From contig NZ_CP085301.1 in NCBI RefSeq assembly GCF_020700235.1, positions 3,757,468 through 3,821,467 of the forward strand: 64,000 bases of DNA, read 5' to 3'. This DNA comes from Haladaptatus pallidirubidus. GTDB lineage: Archaea > Halobacteriota > Halobacteria > Halobacteriales > Haladaptataceae. The translations under genes and the position numbers were made by a program. Below are positions 31,992 through 41,296 of the stretch, one piece after another. Positions within the stretch are counted from its first letter, which is position 1. Every line of letters begins with the position of its first letter. The notes beneath the pieces were generated by a model. The model made no database searches. It was not told the origin of the DNA and worked only from the letters and a program-made list of their open reading frames with translations.

Positions 31992-33779
31992 TCAGTCCAC
32001 CACGACGAGCACGTCGCCCATATCGACGCTTTCGCCTTCGCTCACCGCGACTTGCGTGACAGTGCCGTCGCGGGAGGCGACCACGTCGTTTTCCATCTTC
32101 ATGGCTTCGAGGACGCAGACCACGTCGCCGGACTGGATTTCGTCGCCCTCTTCGACTTTTACGTCGAGAATCGTCCCCTGCATCTCGGCGCTGACCGTCT
32201 CACCCTCGGCATCCACGACGGTTTCACTACCGCCGCTGCTTCCGTCCGCCGGTTTCGGCTTCTGGCCGCCGGAGTTGTCGTTTGCTGGAATCGCCGCGAC
32301 TTCGCCGCGCTGTTCCAGATTGACCTCGAATCGCTTGCCGTTGACTTCGACCGTGAATTCGCGTTCGACGACGTCCTCGTCGTCGCCGGACGATTCTGCC
32401 GACCCCCATTTCTCTTGGGCTTCTTGGACTCGTTCGTCGTCCAGTTCCTCGTCCAGATACTTCGTCGTGTGCTCGCCCGCGACGAATTTCTCGTCTTCGA
32501 GCATGACGCGGTGGAACGGGATGATGGTGACGACCCCCTCGATGTCGTACTCCGCGAGCGCGCGGCGTCCTCGGGCGAGACACTCCTCGCGGTCGGAACC
32601 GTGGACGATGAGCTTCGCAATCATCGAATCGTAATCCGTCACGAGGTCGTCTCCCTGTCGGAGCGAATCGTCCAAACGGACGCCGACGCCACCCGGCGGG
32701 TCGTACACGTCGAGTGACCCGCTTCGGGCCGGTGCGAAGTCTTGGGCCGCGTTTTCGGCGTTGATGCGGAACTCCATCGCGTGACCTTCCAGTTCCACGT
32801 CCTCCTGCGCGAAGTCGAGTTCGTCGCCCGCGGCGACGCGGAGTTGCCATTTCACGATGTCGATGCCCGTCAGTTCCTCCGTAACGCAGTGTTCGACCTG
32901 AATCCGGGTGTTCACTTCGAGGAAGAAGAACTCGCCGTCCTCCACGAGGAACTCCACGGTTCCGGCGTTGACGTAGTCGGAGGCTTTGACGCCCTGTCGG
33001 GCCGCCTCCCCGATTTCCTCCCGGAGCGCATCCGAGAGCGCGGGCGACGGTCCCTCCTCGATAACTTTCTGGTGGCGGCGCTGGAGCGAACAGTCGCGCT
33101 CGCCGAGGTGGCGGACGTTGCCCTGCTGGTCGGCGATAATCTGCACCTCGATGTGTCGCGGCTGTTCGAGGTAGCGTTCGAGGTAGACCGAATCGTTGTC
33201 GAAGTACGCTTCGCCCTCGCGCTGGGCGGATTCGAGCTGATCTTCGACTTCGTCCTCGGTTCGGACGACCTTCATCCCTCTGCCGCCGCCGCCGCCTTCC
33301 GCTTTGATGGCGATGGGGTAGCCGTACTCCTCGCCGAATTCGTGGACGTCCGCCGCTTCCGTGACGGGGTCGGTGGTTCCCGGAACGATTGGCACGTCGG
33401 CTTCCTGCATCACTTTGCGGGCTTTCGTCTTCTCGCCCAACTGTTCCATCGAGTGGCTGGTCGGGCCGACCCACGTTACGCCCTCCGTTTCCTCGACTTT
33501 CGCGGCGAACTCGGCGTTCTCCGCGAGGAAGCCGTACCCCGGGTGGATGGCGTCCGCGCCGGACTTTTCCGCGGCGTCGATGACGGCCTCGTGGTCGAGG
33601 TAGGAGTCGGCCGCCCGCGCCGGGCCGATGTTGTACGCCTCGTCGGCGTAGCGGACGTGCCCCGCGTTTCGGTCGGCGTCGCTGTAAACCGCGACGGTGT
33701 CGATTCCGAGCTCTTTGCAGGCGCGCATGACGCGAACCGCGATTTCCCCGCGGTTGGCGACGAGAACCTTGTCGAACAT
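31992..33779 (-). CDS. Acyl-CoA carboxylase, fused biotin carboxylase and biotin carrier
   Basis: The 595-aa product joins biotin carboxylase (about 1-450) to a biotinyl domain (last ~75 residues). Seen are the start MFDKVLVANRGEIAVRVMRA, the ATP-grasp Gly-rich loop EGGGGGRGMKVV, the active-site segment EVNTRIQVEHCVTE and the biotin site VLEAMKMEND, whose Lys is modified. In haloarchaea such alpha subunits work with a carboxyltransferase on acetyl- or propionyl-CoA; the partner beta subunit is not in the window. An acidic Gly/Ser/Asp-rich linker precedes the carrier. birA lies downstream on the same strand. Confidence 0.93.
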   Translation of the reverse strand: MFDKVLVANRGEIAVRVMRACKELGIDTVAVYSDADRNAGHVRYADEAYNIGPARAADSYLDHEAVIDAAEKSGADAIHPGYGFLAENAEFAAKVEETEGVTWVGPTSHSMEQLGEKTKARKVMQEADVPIVPGTTDPVTEAADVHEFGEEYGYPIAIKAEGGGGGRGMKVVRTEDEVEDQLESAQREGEAYFDNDSVYLERYLEQPRHIEVQIIADQQGNVRHLGERDCSLQRRHQKVIEEGPSPALSDALREEIGEAARQGVKASDYVNAGTVEFLVEDGEFFFLEVNTRIQVEHCVTEELTGIDIVKWQLRVAAGDELDFAQEDVELEGHAMEFRINAENAAQDFAPARSGSLDVYDPPGGVGVRLDDSLRQGDDLVTDYDSMIAKLIVHGSDREECLARGRRALAEYDIEGVVTIIPFHRVMLEDEKFVAGEHTTKYLDEELDDERVQEAQEKWGSAESSGDDEDVVEREFTVEVNGKRFEVNLEQRGEVAAIPANDNSGGQKPKPADGSSGGSETVVDAEGETVSAEMQGTILDVKVEEGDEIQSGDVVCVLEAMKMENDVVASRDGTVTQVAVSEGESVDMGDVLVVVD

Positions 33780-34200
33780 TCTTGCGGAACTCTATTCGGG
33801 AGGGTTACCTCATTCTGTCGATTTTTCTTTCGGGGATTTCGTTTTTCGAGCGTCAATGGTAGGCGTGTGCACAGGTTGACGAGTTTTAGAGTGGTTTTCG
33901 TGGGGGTCGTGATTTCGTGGGTTTTTGGGTTGGTTCTCGAAACGTTGTAATTTCCGTCGTGTCGTCAGCAGTTGCCGACTCCAATCGAACTGTATTGCAT
34001 CTGGATTTATTTTGGGCAATTGAGGTGAATGCCGGTTTGGCGCTAGGTGATCACGACTTGCAAACTCGCTTTCGGAACGAATTTCAGAGCCTACTGACGA
34101 TCCAGTTCGAGACGATTCGAGAGACACCCCCGAAAACAAATCCCGTACCGAACACCCAGTCTCCGACATCGTTTTACTGCTTGCGTCTGTCGCGGAATAC
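33780..34200. other. Intergenic stretch between divergent genes, nothing recognised
   Basis: This 421-bp gap separates the biotin carboxylase from the divergent M24 peptidase. Open frames on both strands are basic, Ser/Thr-rich shadows. TTTTAC at 34172-34177, 29 nt before the peptidase ATG, is a plausible TATA box. I see no RNA gene and no strong inverted repeat. Confidence 0.5.
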
Positions 34201-35373
34201 ATGGCAAAAAACCTCTCGGCGCTGGATTCCGCGCTCGATTCGATGGGCGTGGACGGATTCCTCATCGACGCGGCATCCTCCGACCCTGACCAGTTGTACC
34301 TCTCCGGATTCGACGCGCCGGACGCCTTCACGACGCTCTACGCGAACGGCGTCCACCTGCTCGTCTCCAGCCTCGAATACGGGCGGGCGAAAAAAGAGAG
34401 TGACGCGGAAACGGTCACGCGAACGTCGGAGTACGACTACTACGAAAAAATCGCCGAATACGGCCCTGAAGGGGCGGAGAACCGCATTCTTGTCGAATTT
34501 CTCTCCGACCGCGGCGTCGAATCGGTGGCCGTCCCCACGCGCTTCCCGGTCGGTATCGCCGACGGTCTCCGCGACGCGGGTGTTTCAGTCACGCCCGAGG
34601 AAACCGCCGTCATCACCGAGATTCGCGCGACGAAGACGGACGAGGAAATCGAACACGTCCGGGTTGCACAGAAAGCCAACGAGGTATCCATGCGGGCCGC
34701 AGAAGACCTCCTTTCCGCCGCGACGGTCGAAAACGGCATCCTCCACCACGACGGCGAGGTGTTGATCAGCGAGCGCGTGAAGGAGGAAATCGAGGTGACG
34801 CTCCTGCGCCACGGGGCCGCGCTGGACGAGACCATCGTCGCCTGCGGGTCGGACGCGGCAGACCCCCACAATCGGGGAAGCGGACCGCTGAAAGCGAATG
34901 AAGCGATTATCGTGGACATCTTCCCGCGCGACAAGGCGAGCAAGTACCACGCCGACATGACCCGGACGTTCGTCAAGGGTGAACCCTCCGACAAAATCCG
35001 CGCGCGCTACAACCTCACGCACGAGGCGTTCGACGCAGCTCTCGAAGCGGTCGAACCGGGCGTGACGGGCGAAGAAGTTCACGACGCCGTCTGCGACGTG
35101 TACGAGAACGCGGGCTACGAAACGCTTCGAAGCGACCCGAACACGGAAACCGGATTCATCCACAGCACGGGTCACGGCATCGGCTTGGACGTTCACGAAT
35201 ATCCGAAAGTGAGCCCCGCTGGCGGCGAACTGAAACCGGGCCACGTCATCACCATCGAACCTGGTTTGTACGACCCCGAGGTCGGCGGCGTCCGAATCGA
35301 GGATTTGGTCGTCGTCACGGAGGACGGCTACGAGAACCTCACCGACTATCCGATCGAACTCGTCGTGGGCTGA
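34201..35373 (+). CDS. M24-family Xaa-Pro aminopeptidase-like protein (PepQ type)
   Basis: The 390-aa product has the creatinase-type N domain (1-130) and the pita-bread M24 domain. The five metal ligands are visible in order: Asp in AIIVDIFPRD, Asp in YHADMTRTF, His in STGHGIGLDVHE, Glu in TIEPGLYDPE and Glu in VRIEDLVVV. It should cleave X-Pro bonds in peptides in the cytoplasm. Length is normal for the family. It is apparently transcribed alone. Confidence 0.9.
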   Translation: MAKNLSALDSALDSMGVDGFLIDAASSDPDQLYLSGFDAPDAFTTLYANGVHLLVSSLEYGRAKKESDAETVTRTSEYDYYEKIAEYGPEGAENRILVEFLSDRGVESVAVPTRFPVGIADGLRDAGVSVTPEETAVITEIRATKTDEEIEHVRVAQKANEVSMRAAEDLLSAATVENGILHHDGEVLISERVKEEIEVTLLRHGAALDETIVACGSDAADPHNRGSGPLKANEAIIVDIFPRDKASKYHADMTRTFVKGEPSDKIRARYNLTHEAFDAALEAVEPGVTGEEVHDAVCDVYENAGYETLRSDPNTETGFIHSTGHGIGLDVHEYPKVSPAGGELKPGHVITIEPGLYDPEVGGVRIEDLVVVTEDGYENLTDYPIELVVG

Positions 35374-35453
35374 GTTTTCGGTCGAATCGCCGTTTCGAGT
35401 TTTGAACCGAATCCGCCACAACCGAAAAGTGTCCCTCCCGCGACTGCGTTTTC

Positions 35454-36599
35454 ATGGACGATAGAAAATCGGATACGGACGAGTCTGATGCGGAGCAAAC
35501 GAGGGGCGTGACGAGCGTCCTCCGGCGCGTACTCCCGATCGGCGCGGCGTTCGCGTTCGGTTACCTGTTCGGAAAGCGTTCGGAGGGAACGCCCGTAGTG
35601 GATGAAATGGGGATGAAGCCCTCTGAAATCGAGGTACCAGACGCCGTAGAGAAGGCGTTAGAACGCGAAAACGAACAGAAGGAACGCGGTGAACAGGACG
35701 AGCAGGAAAGTCAGACTGAACGAGACAGCAAAGCCGAACAGGCGGAATCGAATCGAGACGAATCGGCGTCCGAAGTAACCGCTTTCTCCGCACCCGTAAC
35801 CCACGGCATGCCGATGTTCGGATTCGGAACCTACGAGTTGGAGGATTACGACCAGTGCGTCGAAAGCGTGAAAACCGCCATCGAAACCGGCTATCGGCAC
35901 ATCGACACCGCCGAAGGATACGACAACGAGTCCGCGGTGGGCGACGCCATCGCCGAATCCGATGTATCTCGCGATGAACTGTTCGTGGCGACGAAAGTCA
36001 GCCCCGAGAACTTGGATTTCGACCACGTCCTCACGAGCGCGGAAGAGAGCCTCGAACGACTCGGACTGGACTACGTCGATCTGCTTTACGTTCACTGGCC
36101 GACCGGCGAGTACGAAGCGGACGACACCCTCGAAGCCTTCGCGGAACTCCGGGAGGAAGGGTTGATACGCGAAATCGGAGTGAGCAACTTCACGGTGGAA
36201 CTCCTGCAAGAAGCGGTCGAAACCGCGGAGGAACCGATTTTCGCCAATCAAGTCGAGATGCACCCCATGCTTCAGCAGAACGACCTCCGAGAGTTCTGCG
36301 CGCAGGACGATGTCGATGTGGAACTCGTCGCTTACTCTCCCATCGCTCGCGGCGACGTGGCCGACATTCCGGAGCTGCGGGCGGTCGCGGAAAAACACGA
36401 CGCCACTCCGACGCAGGTCAGCCTCGCGTGGTGCCGCGAAAAGGGCGTTACCACCATTCCGAAGGCGACCGGGCGGGAACACATTCAGGAAAATTGGCGC
36501 AGTCTGGGCGTCGAACTCGACGAGGAGGATATAGAGAAGATAGACGCTATCGACCGAGAGGAGCGACTCGTCGATCCCGACAGGGCACCGTGGAATTAG
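35454..36599 (+). CDS. Aldo/keto reductase with N-terminal membrane-anchor extension
   Basis: The 381-aa product has an AKR barrel from about 117 to the end with the catalytic tetrad: Asp and Tyr in RHIDTAEGYDNE, Lys in FVATKVSPE and His in LLYVHWPTG. The NADPH-binding region VTTIPKATGREH is also present. Ahead of it is an unusual 115-residue extension: a charged start, a short hydrophobic segment (VLPIGAAFAFGYLFG, 27-41) and a Glu/Gln/Arg-rich linker. It is one open frame with no stop. If this is correct, the enzyme is tethered to the inner membrane face. The AKR could also start at an internal Met near 116, but that would cut the first strand. Confidence 0.85.
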   Translation: MDDRKSDTDESDAEQTRGVTSVLRRVLPIGAAFAFGYLFGKRSEGTPVVDEMGMKPSEIEVPDAVEKALERENEQKERGEQDEQESQTERDSKAEQAESNRDESASEVTAFSAPVTHGMPMFGFGTYELEDYDQCVESVKTAIETGYRHIDTAEGYDNESAVGDAIAESDVSRDELFVATKVSPENLDFDHVLTSAEESLERLGLDYVDLLYVHWPTGEYEADDTLEAFAELREEGLIREIGVSNFTVELLQEAVETAEEPIFANQVEMHPMLQQNDLREFCAQDDVDVELVAYSPIARGDVADIPELRAVAEKHDATPTQVSLAWCREKGVTTIPKATGREHIQENWRSLGVELDEEDIEKIDAIDREERLVDPDRAPWN

Positions 36600-36653
36600 T
36601 GACGGAACAAACAGGAGGAATTGAGGCCGAAACGGGAGTGCGAGACCGGATGG

Positions 36654-37547
36654 TTACAGTGCGTCCCGGAGCGCCCGCCGTTTGAGAAGGGCAAATCCGA
36701 CTAAAATAACCATAAATCCCAGCACGGTAGTCTCTTGTATCGATTCGTCGAGAACCAACCATCCCGAGAATCCGGCGAACACGGGAGCGACGTAGCCGAC
36801 CAGATTGATTTCGACGGGGCCGATTTCGTCGAGCAGGGAGAAGTAGAGCAGGAAGCCGACGCCGCCAGCGACGAAGGCGAGATATCCGAGTGCGAGAATG
36901 GCGTCCGTCGTCCACTCCACGTTCGACAATCGTTCACTCGGAAGGGCGAGGCTGATAGCGTGGAGTACGACCGCTCCGACCAGCATCATCCACGCCTGCA
37001 TCGAAACCGCCGGAAGGTCGGTCCGAAATCGGCGAGTGAGCACTGCACCGAGGGCGAACGCCACAGCGGCGAGAAACACCAGGACTACGCCGCGAACGTC
37101 GGCCCTGAACAGATTTTCCGGAGTAGGATTGGCAACGATGCCTGCCCCGAGAAGACCGAAAAGAAGTCCCACGATACCGACCCTCGACAGTCGCTCGTCG
37201 GGAAGCAGGAGGCCCGCAAATCCCGCCGCCAGCACGGGGTCGAGGCTGATGATGACGCCGGCAACTGCGCTGGTAACGTACTGCTCGCCGACGAAGAGGA
37301 AGGCGTGATGGGCCGCGATGAAAAACAGCGCGCCGACCGCGACAGTTCTCCAGTCCTCGCCGCGTGGCCGCCAGCGCGATCGGGAATGGACTGCATACAG
37401 TAGCATCACCGCACCAGCGAGATAAAATCGAAGTGCCGCGAACAACACCGGTGGCATCGCCAAAAGACCGACGCGAATCGCGGCGAACGAACTACCCCAG
37501 ATGGCCGCAAGGAAGAAGAATGTCAGAGCGACGCGAGTTCGTGACAC
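36654..37547 (-). CDS. EamA-family (DMT) transporter
   Basis: The 297-aa product has ten membrane helices in two EamA repeats. Typical elements are FFLAAIWGSSFAAIRVGL in the first helix and ISLDPVLAAGFAGLLLPDER at the end of the first repeat. The second repeat has YVAPVFAGFSGWLVLDES. The family exports metabolites or amino acids; the substrate cannot be told. It is convergent with the AKR gene and divergent from the ATP-grasp gene. Confidence 0.88.
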   Translation of the reverse strand: MSRTRVALTFFFLAAIWGSSFAAIRVGLLAMPPVLFAALRFYLAGAVMLLYAVHSRSRWRPRGEDWRTVAVGALFFIAAHHAFLFVGEQYVTSAVAGVIISLDPVLAAGFAGLLLPDERLSRVGIVGLLFGLLGAGIVANPTPENLFRADVRGVVLVFLAAVAFALGAVLTRRFRTDLPAVSMQAWMMLVGAVVLHAISLALPSERLSNVEWTTDAILALGYLAFVAGGVGFLLYFSLLDEIGPVEINLVGYVAPVFAGFSGWLVLDESIQETTVLGFMVILVGFALLKRRALRDAL

Positions 37548-37706
37548 AATACCACTCTCGTACCATCGCTATTCAATCCATTTATCGTGTTGACAACACT
37601 CGACAGGGAGATTCCACGAGACGCGATACCACCCCGAAACCTCCGAGATACCGGTGAACCTCGCCCAGTCGAACACGCTTTAGCGCCTGCTCCGAAAATT
37701 CCCTCC

Positions 37707-38939
37707 ATGACCGAGGAATTTCGCTCGTTCGACGGGCTTCGTCAGGCGCTGGCTGAGACGACTTTCGACAGGCCGCCAGCAATCGTTTGCAACGCACACG
37801 TAACCGGTCTGAGCGTCGCCCGCGCACTCACCGCGCACGACGTTCCGATTATCGCCATCGACAGAAACGGCAAGGGCGTCGCGCCGTACTCCGACGCCGT
37901 GGATTTCGCGGGGCAGGTAACCTACCCGTTAGACGATCGCGACGGATTCCGCGAGGACGTGGAAGCCCTCGCGGACGAATTGGCACACGAACCCGTCGCG
38001 TTCCCCTGCATGGACGAATGGGTGCACGCCTTCGCCGGAACCGAGCCGGAGGGCGTCCGCCTTCCCTTCGCTGGCCGAGAAACCATCGACGCCGTGCTGA
38101 ACAAGGAATCGCTGTACGAGAAAGCCGAGGAACTCGGCGTTCCCTATCCGGAAACGTACCGAATGGCGGACACCGACCCGAAGAAAGCAATCGAGAACCT
38201 CGAATTCCCGTTCGTCGTCAAACCCGCGCTCAAACGCGAGTTCGAGGAAGCCGTCGGTACGAACGTCATCGAAGTCGCCGACGAAGAGGAGTTTTTAGAC
38301 GTGGTGGCGATGGCAGAAGACGCCGGAATCAACGTCATGGCGCAGGAAAAGGTTGACATCGCGGTCGGCAAAGACTGCTCGCTCGCGTCCTACGTCCCGC
38401 AGGGGGGCGACCCGGTCACCTTCGTCGGCAACGCGCGTGTTCGCTACCCCCAGGAGTTCGGCACGTCCTGTCTGGTTCGGCGGGCCGACCAACCGGAAAT
38501 CGAGGAGCGCGCGCTATCGATTCTTTCGGAAACGGGCTACTACGGCATCAGCGAATCCGAGTTCGTCTACGACCAATCGCGCGAGGAGTACGTTCTGTTA
38601 GATATCAACACCCGCCCGTGGAAGTGGATTAGTCTCCCAGTACAGGCCGGGGCCGACCTGCCGGGGGCCGCCTACGCCGAGACGGTCGGTGAGGACTTTG
38701 GAGTTGGCGCGACGCACGACGCGACATGGGTCTATCTGGCGGATTACTTGAAATTGCTCGCAAACGATGCCGCTTTCTCGGACGTCCTCGGAGAATCGCA
38801 GTGGGAGTCGTTGTTATCCGGCGGGTTCGAGGACGTGGACGATTTGACGACCGGCGTGTATCGTCCGAGTGACGTCGCCCCGGCGTATCGGCTGATGAAA
38901 ACCGAGTTTGGGTCCGGCGATTACTACTGCTCCTGCTAG
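37707..38939 (+). CDS. ATP-grasp carboxylate-amine ligase-like protein
   Basis: The 410-aa product has a Rossmann-like N domain (VCNAHVTGLSVARALTAHDV) and an ATP-grasp domain. Typical pieces are FPFVVKPALKREFEEAVGTN and EVLLDINTR-like text (EYVLLDINTRPWKWISLPVQ). Members join a carboxylate to an amine or act in cell-surface glycan and lipid chemistry. No substrate is evident. ATG 37707 is preferred because the upstream frame is rich in Pro/Arg and not acidic. The C terminus ends YYCSC. It is followed by a long unexplained gap. Confidence 0.82.
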   Translation: MTEEFRSFDGLRQALAETTFDRPPAIVCNAHVTGLSVARALTAHDVPIIAIDRNGKGVAPYSDAVDFAGQVTYPLDDRDGFREDVEALADELAHEPVAFPCMDEWVHAFAGTEPEGVRLPFAGRETIDAVLNKESLYEKAEELGVPYPETYRMADTDPKKAIENLEFPFVVKPALKREFEEAVGTNVIEVADEEEFLDVVAMAEDAGINVMAQEKVDIAVGKDCSLASYVPQGGDPVTFVGNARVRYPQEFGTSCLVRRADQPEIEERALSILSETGYYGISESEFVYDQSREEYVLLDINTRPWKWISLPVQAGADLPGAAYAETVGEDFGVGATHDATWVYLADYLKLLANDAAFSDVLGESQWESLLSGGFEDVDDLTTGVYRPSDVAPAYRLMKTEFGSGDYYCSC

Positions 38940-39242
38940 CAGTGGCTTTGGTATTTTTTGACGCAGTTTTTGAATCGGTTTCTGATTCTGTTGTGCTGTT
39001 TTCTTCGGTATTTTCCGTAATTCCAGACAACAAACGGCCGCCTCCGCCCCGAAACCGCAGTTTCCCCACTCCTCCCCGCCAGCGCGGGGGTGCCCTCGGT
39101 GTTCGCTGACGCTCACCCCTCGCGCGAACGCGCTGGCACAACCATTCGGCTGACCAATCAAGCTGTGTGGGGCGTGCTGGTGCGAGCCGGACGGCAGAAC
39201 GCCCGGAGGCTCGTCAGCGAAGGCGTGCGAGGGACGAGGCTT

Positions 39243-39305
39243 GCAAGACGCGACGCATCTTGCTGACCTGCGGGCCACGGTCGCAGGCATCGCAGGCCCG
39301 TGGCC
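39243..39305. repeat. Two adjacent inverted repeats in the 39-kb gap
   Basis: GCAAGA (39243-39248) pairs with TCTTGC (39258-39263). Ten bases later GGCCACGG (39273-39280) pairs with CCGTGGCC (39298-39305), a perfect 8-bp stem around a 17-nt loop that itself contains CGCAGG twice. A weaker stem, GAGCC / GGCTC, lies just before (39184-39212). Confidence 0.55.
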
Positions 39306-39473
39306 GAGAAGCACAGTCGGTTGGGGAGTCATGTGGGCGGTTGCGGTTCCTTGGTGTCCTCGTGAGCGAAGCGAGCGAGAGCACCGAAAAGCTTGTCTCT
39401 GACAGTGGATGAAGGGCGAGTGAGCGACGCAGGAGCGAACGAGGGCCGGAGAAAATCGAAGTTTTTCAGGGCC

Positions 39474-39494
39474 GCGAAAGACACCGTCTTTCGC
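39474..39494. repeat. Perfect 9-bp inverted repeat
   Basis: GCGAAAGAC (39474-39482) and GTCTTTCGC (39486-39494) form a perfect 9-bp stem with a 3-nt loop, too strong to be casual. No poly-T follows. It could be a processing signal or the end of a degenerate element. Confidence 0.55.
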
Positions 39495-39713
39495 AGGCTT
39501 CGTTTGGAGTCGGCAACAGCTAGCGACTCGGAAACAACAACTGAACCGGAAAAAGCAGATACAAGCAATTACCACTTCCAAACCAGAGATACACAAACCA
39601 CCCCAACAAACCCTCATCACGACGCATTTCGACCCAACCTAGATGACGGAGAAGGTCGCCGCCTTCCCCTCTGATTTGCTCTCCGGATACGCAATATCCA
39701 CCAACGAGTACCA

Positions 39714-41069
39714 ATGAGCGACGAAAATATCCATTTCAACCTGTTCACGATGAACGCGGTGGAACACGTTACGGCGGGCAACTGGCGCACGCCGGGCGAC
39801 CAATCCCACCGCTACACCGACGTGGACTACTGGCAGGAGGTCGCCCGACTCGCCGAACGCGGAAAGTTCGACGCCGTATTCTTCGCCGACGTGCGGGGAA
39901 TCTACGACGTGTACGGTGGCAATCGGGACACTGCAATCGAGAAGGCTATCCAAACCCCGGCGAACGACCCGGAACTGCTGATTCCGGCAATGGCCAGCGT
40001 TACGGACGATCTCGGCTTCGCGGTGACGCGCTCGACGACCTACGTCCACCCCTATCAACTCGCTCGGGAGTTCTCGACACTCGACCACATCACCGACGGA
40101 CGAGTCGCCTTCAACGTGGTTACGTCGTACCTCGAAAGCGCGGCGGCAAACCTCGGACTGGAGGAGCGAATGGAACATGACGCGCGCTACGATCGCGCTG
40201 AGGAGTTCATGCGGGTCTGCTACCGACTGTGGGAGGACAGTTGGGATGACGACGCGGTGGTTCGAGACGTGGAAGCGGGAACGTACACCGACCCGGAGAA
40301 AGTCCACGCCATCGACTACGAGGGCGAGCATTTCTCGGTTCCCGGCCCACATAGTTGCGAACCGTCGCCACAGCGCACCCCGGTTCTCTACCAAGCCGGG
40401 TCGTCCGAACGCGGACGGAACTTCGCGGCGAACAACGCCGAAGCGCTCTTCGTCAGCCAACCCACGACGGAGGCCGTCGAAAGCTACGTCGAGGACGTGC
40501 GAGAACGCGCGAACGAAGCGGGTCGAAACGGCGACGAACTCGCCTTCTTCGCCGGAATCGCGCCGATCGTAGGCGAAACAGAGGAAATCGCGCAGGCGAA
40601 GTACGAGAAGTACCGCGAGAACGTCGATACCGAGGCGACCCTGACTCTGCTCGGCGGCTTCATGGATTTGGATTTCTCGGAACTCGCGCCCGACCAACCG
40701 ATCGAGCACATCGAAACCGAGGCGATTCAGGGCGCGGTCAACGCCCTGACCAAACACGCTCCGGAGCGCGACTGGACCGTGCGCGACGTGGCGGAGTTCT
40801 GCGGCCTCGGTTCCACATCGCCCGTCGTCGTCGGGTCGCCGGAGCAGGTCGCGGACGAATTGGAAGCGTGGCGCGACGAAACGGGAGTTACGGGGTTCAA
40901 TCTCAAGGAAATCGTCCGCCCCGGAACGCTCCGGGATTTCGTCGATTTGGTCGTCCCCGAACTCGAAAAACGCGGTTTAGTGCGCGAGGGGTACGAAGGT
41001 GAGACGCTTCGGGAGAACCTCGTCGGTCGGCGGTATCTGACGGCCGACCATCCGGCGAAACGCGGGTGA
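39714..41069 (+). CDS. Flavin-dependent monooxygenase, NtaA/SnaA/DszA type (LLM class)
   Basis: The 451-aa product matches the bacterial luciferase-like NtaA/DszA subgroup: HFNLFTMNAVEHVTAGNWRT at the start, FDAVFFADVRGIYDVYGGN, HITDGRVAFNVVTSYLESAA and QAGSSERGRNFAANNAEALF. These enzymes use FMNH2 from a separate reductase to oxidise organosulfur, nitrilotriacetate-like or other xenobiotic compounds; the substrate here is unknown. No reductase gene is adjacent. The two SnoaL-like genes follow on the same strand, so they could share a catabolic role, though their own upstream element suggests separate control. Confidence 0.88.
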   Translation: MSDENIHFNLFTMNAVEHVTAGNWRTPGDQSHRYTDVDYWQEVARLAERGKFDAVFFADVRGIYDVYGGNRDTAIEKAIQTPANDPELLIPAMASVTDDLGFAVTRSTTYVHPYQLAREFSTLDHITDGRVAFNVVTSYLESAAANLGLEERMEHDARYDRAEEFMRVCYRLWEDSWDDDAVVRDVEAGTYTDPEKVHAIDYEGEHFSVPGPHSCEPSPQRTPVLYQAGSSERGRNFAANNAEALFVSQPTTEAVESYVEDVRERANEAGRNGDELAFFAGIAPIVGETEEIAQAKYEKYRENVDTEATLTLLGGFMDLDFSELAPDQPIEHIETEAIQGAVNALTKHAPERDWTVRDVAEFCGLGSTSPVVVGSPEQVADELEAWRDETGVTGFNLKEIVRPGTLRDFVDLVVPELEKRGLVREGYEGETLRENLVGRRYLTADHPAKRG

Positions 41070-41234
41070 TATTCGGTCTCTCCGTTAAGAAAGCCGATCG
41101 ATCCAGACAGCAACGTCCAATGGCGTCTCTTCTTTAAAATTCCCCGTTTTCCGACCGATTACAAACGTTGCATCAAAACCGGTATACCCTACCGAACCAC
41201 CCCCCATTTCCAACCATCCTGCGACCGTTTCCGC

Positions 41235-41255
41235 CTGAACGATAGTTTTCGTTTA
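41235..41255 (+). promoter_or_regulatory. Conserved upstream element, copy 1
   Basis: A 21-nt block, beginning CTGAACGATAG and ending TTTTCGTTTA, is identical to that at 41949-41969. It contains an inverted repeat AACGA-N6-TCGTT. It ends 41 nt before the start of the first SnoaL-like gene, where a promoter or operator is expected. Confidence 0.6.
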
Positions 41256-41296
41256 TTCCCCTGCGCCGCGTCCCTCGTCTGCGGAGAGATAAAACA

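Larger units (their letters stand above)
38940..39713. other. 774-bp gap without a convincing gene, rich in inverted repeats
   Basis: Open frames exist on both strands but are basic, Ser/Arg-rich and mutually overlapping, unlike the acidic genes around. Between 39184 and 39494 there are several inverted repeats, listed separately. GC-rich words such as GAGCGAAGCGAGCGAG recall intergenic repeats of haloarchaea. It is either a decayed mobile element, an unknown structured RNA, or both. The last 100 bp before 39714 probably carry the promoter of the monooxygenase. Confidence 0.55.

Noticed and set aside
39184..39494. RNase P RNA or SRP RNA in the inverted-repeat block
   Set aside because: The conserved words expected for these RNAs are absent and the stems do not fit their layouts.
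38814..39620. Minus-strand 268-codon frame across the 39-kb gap
   Set aside because: Cys/Arg/Ser-rich, overlaps the end of the ATP-grasp gene, and is crossed by inverted repeats; not coding.
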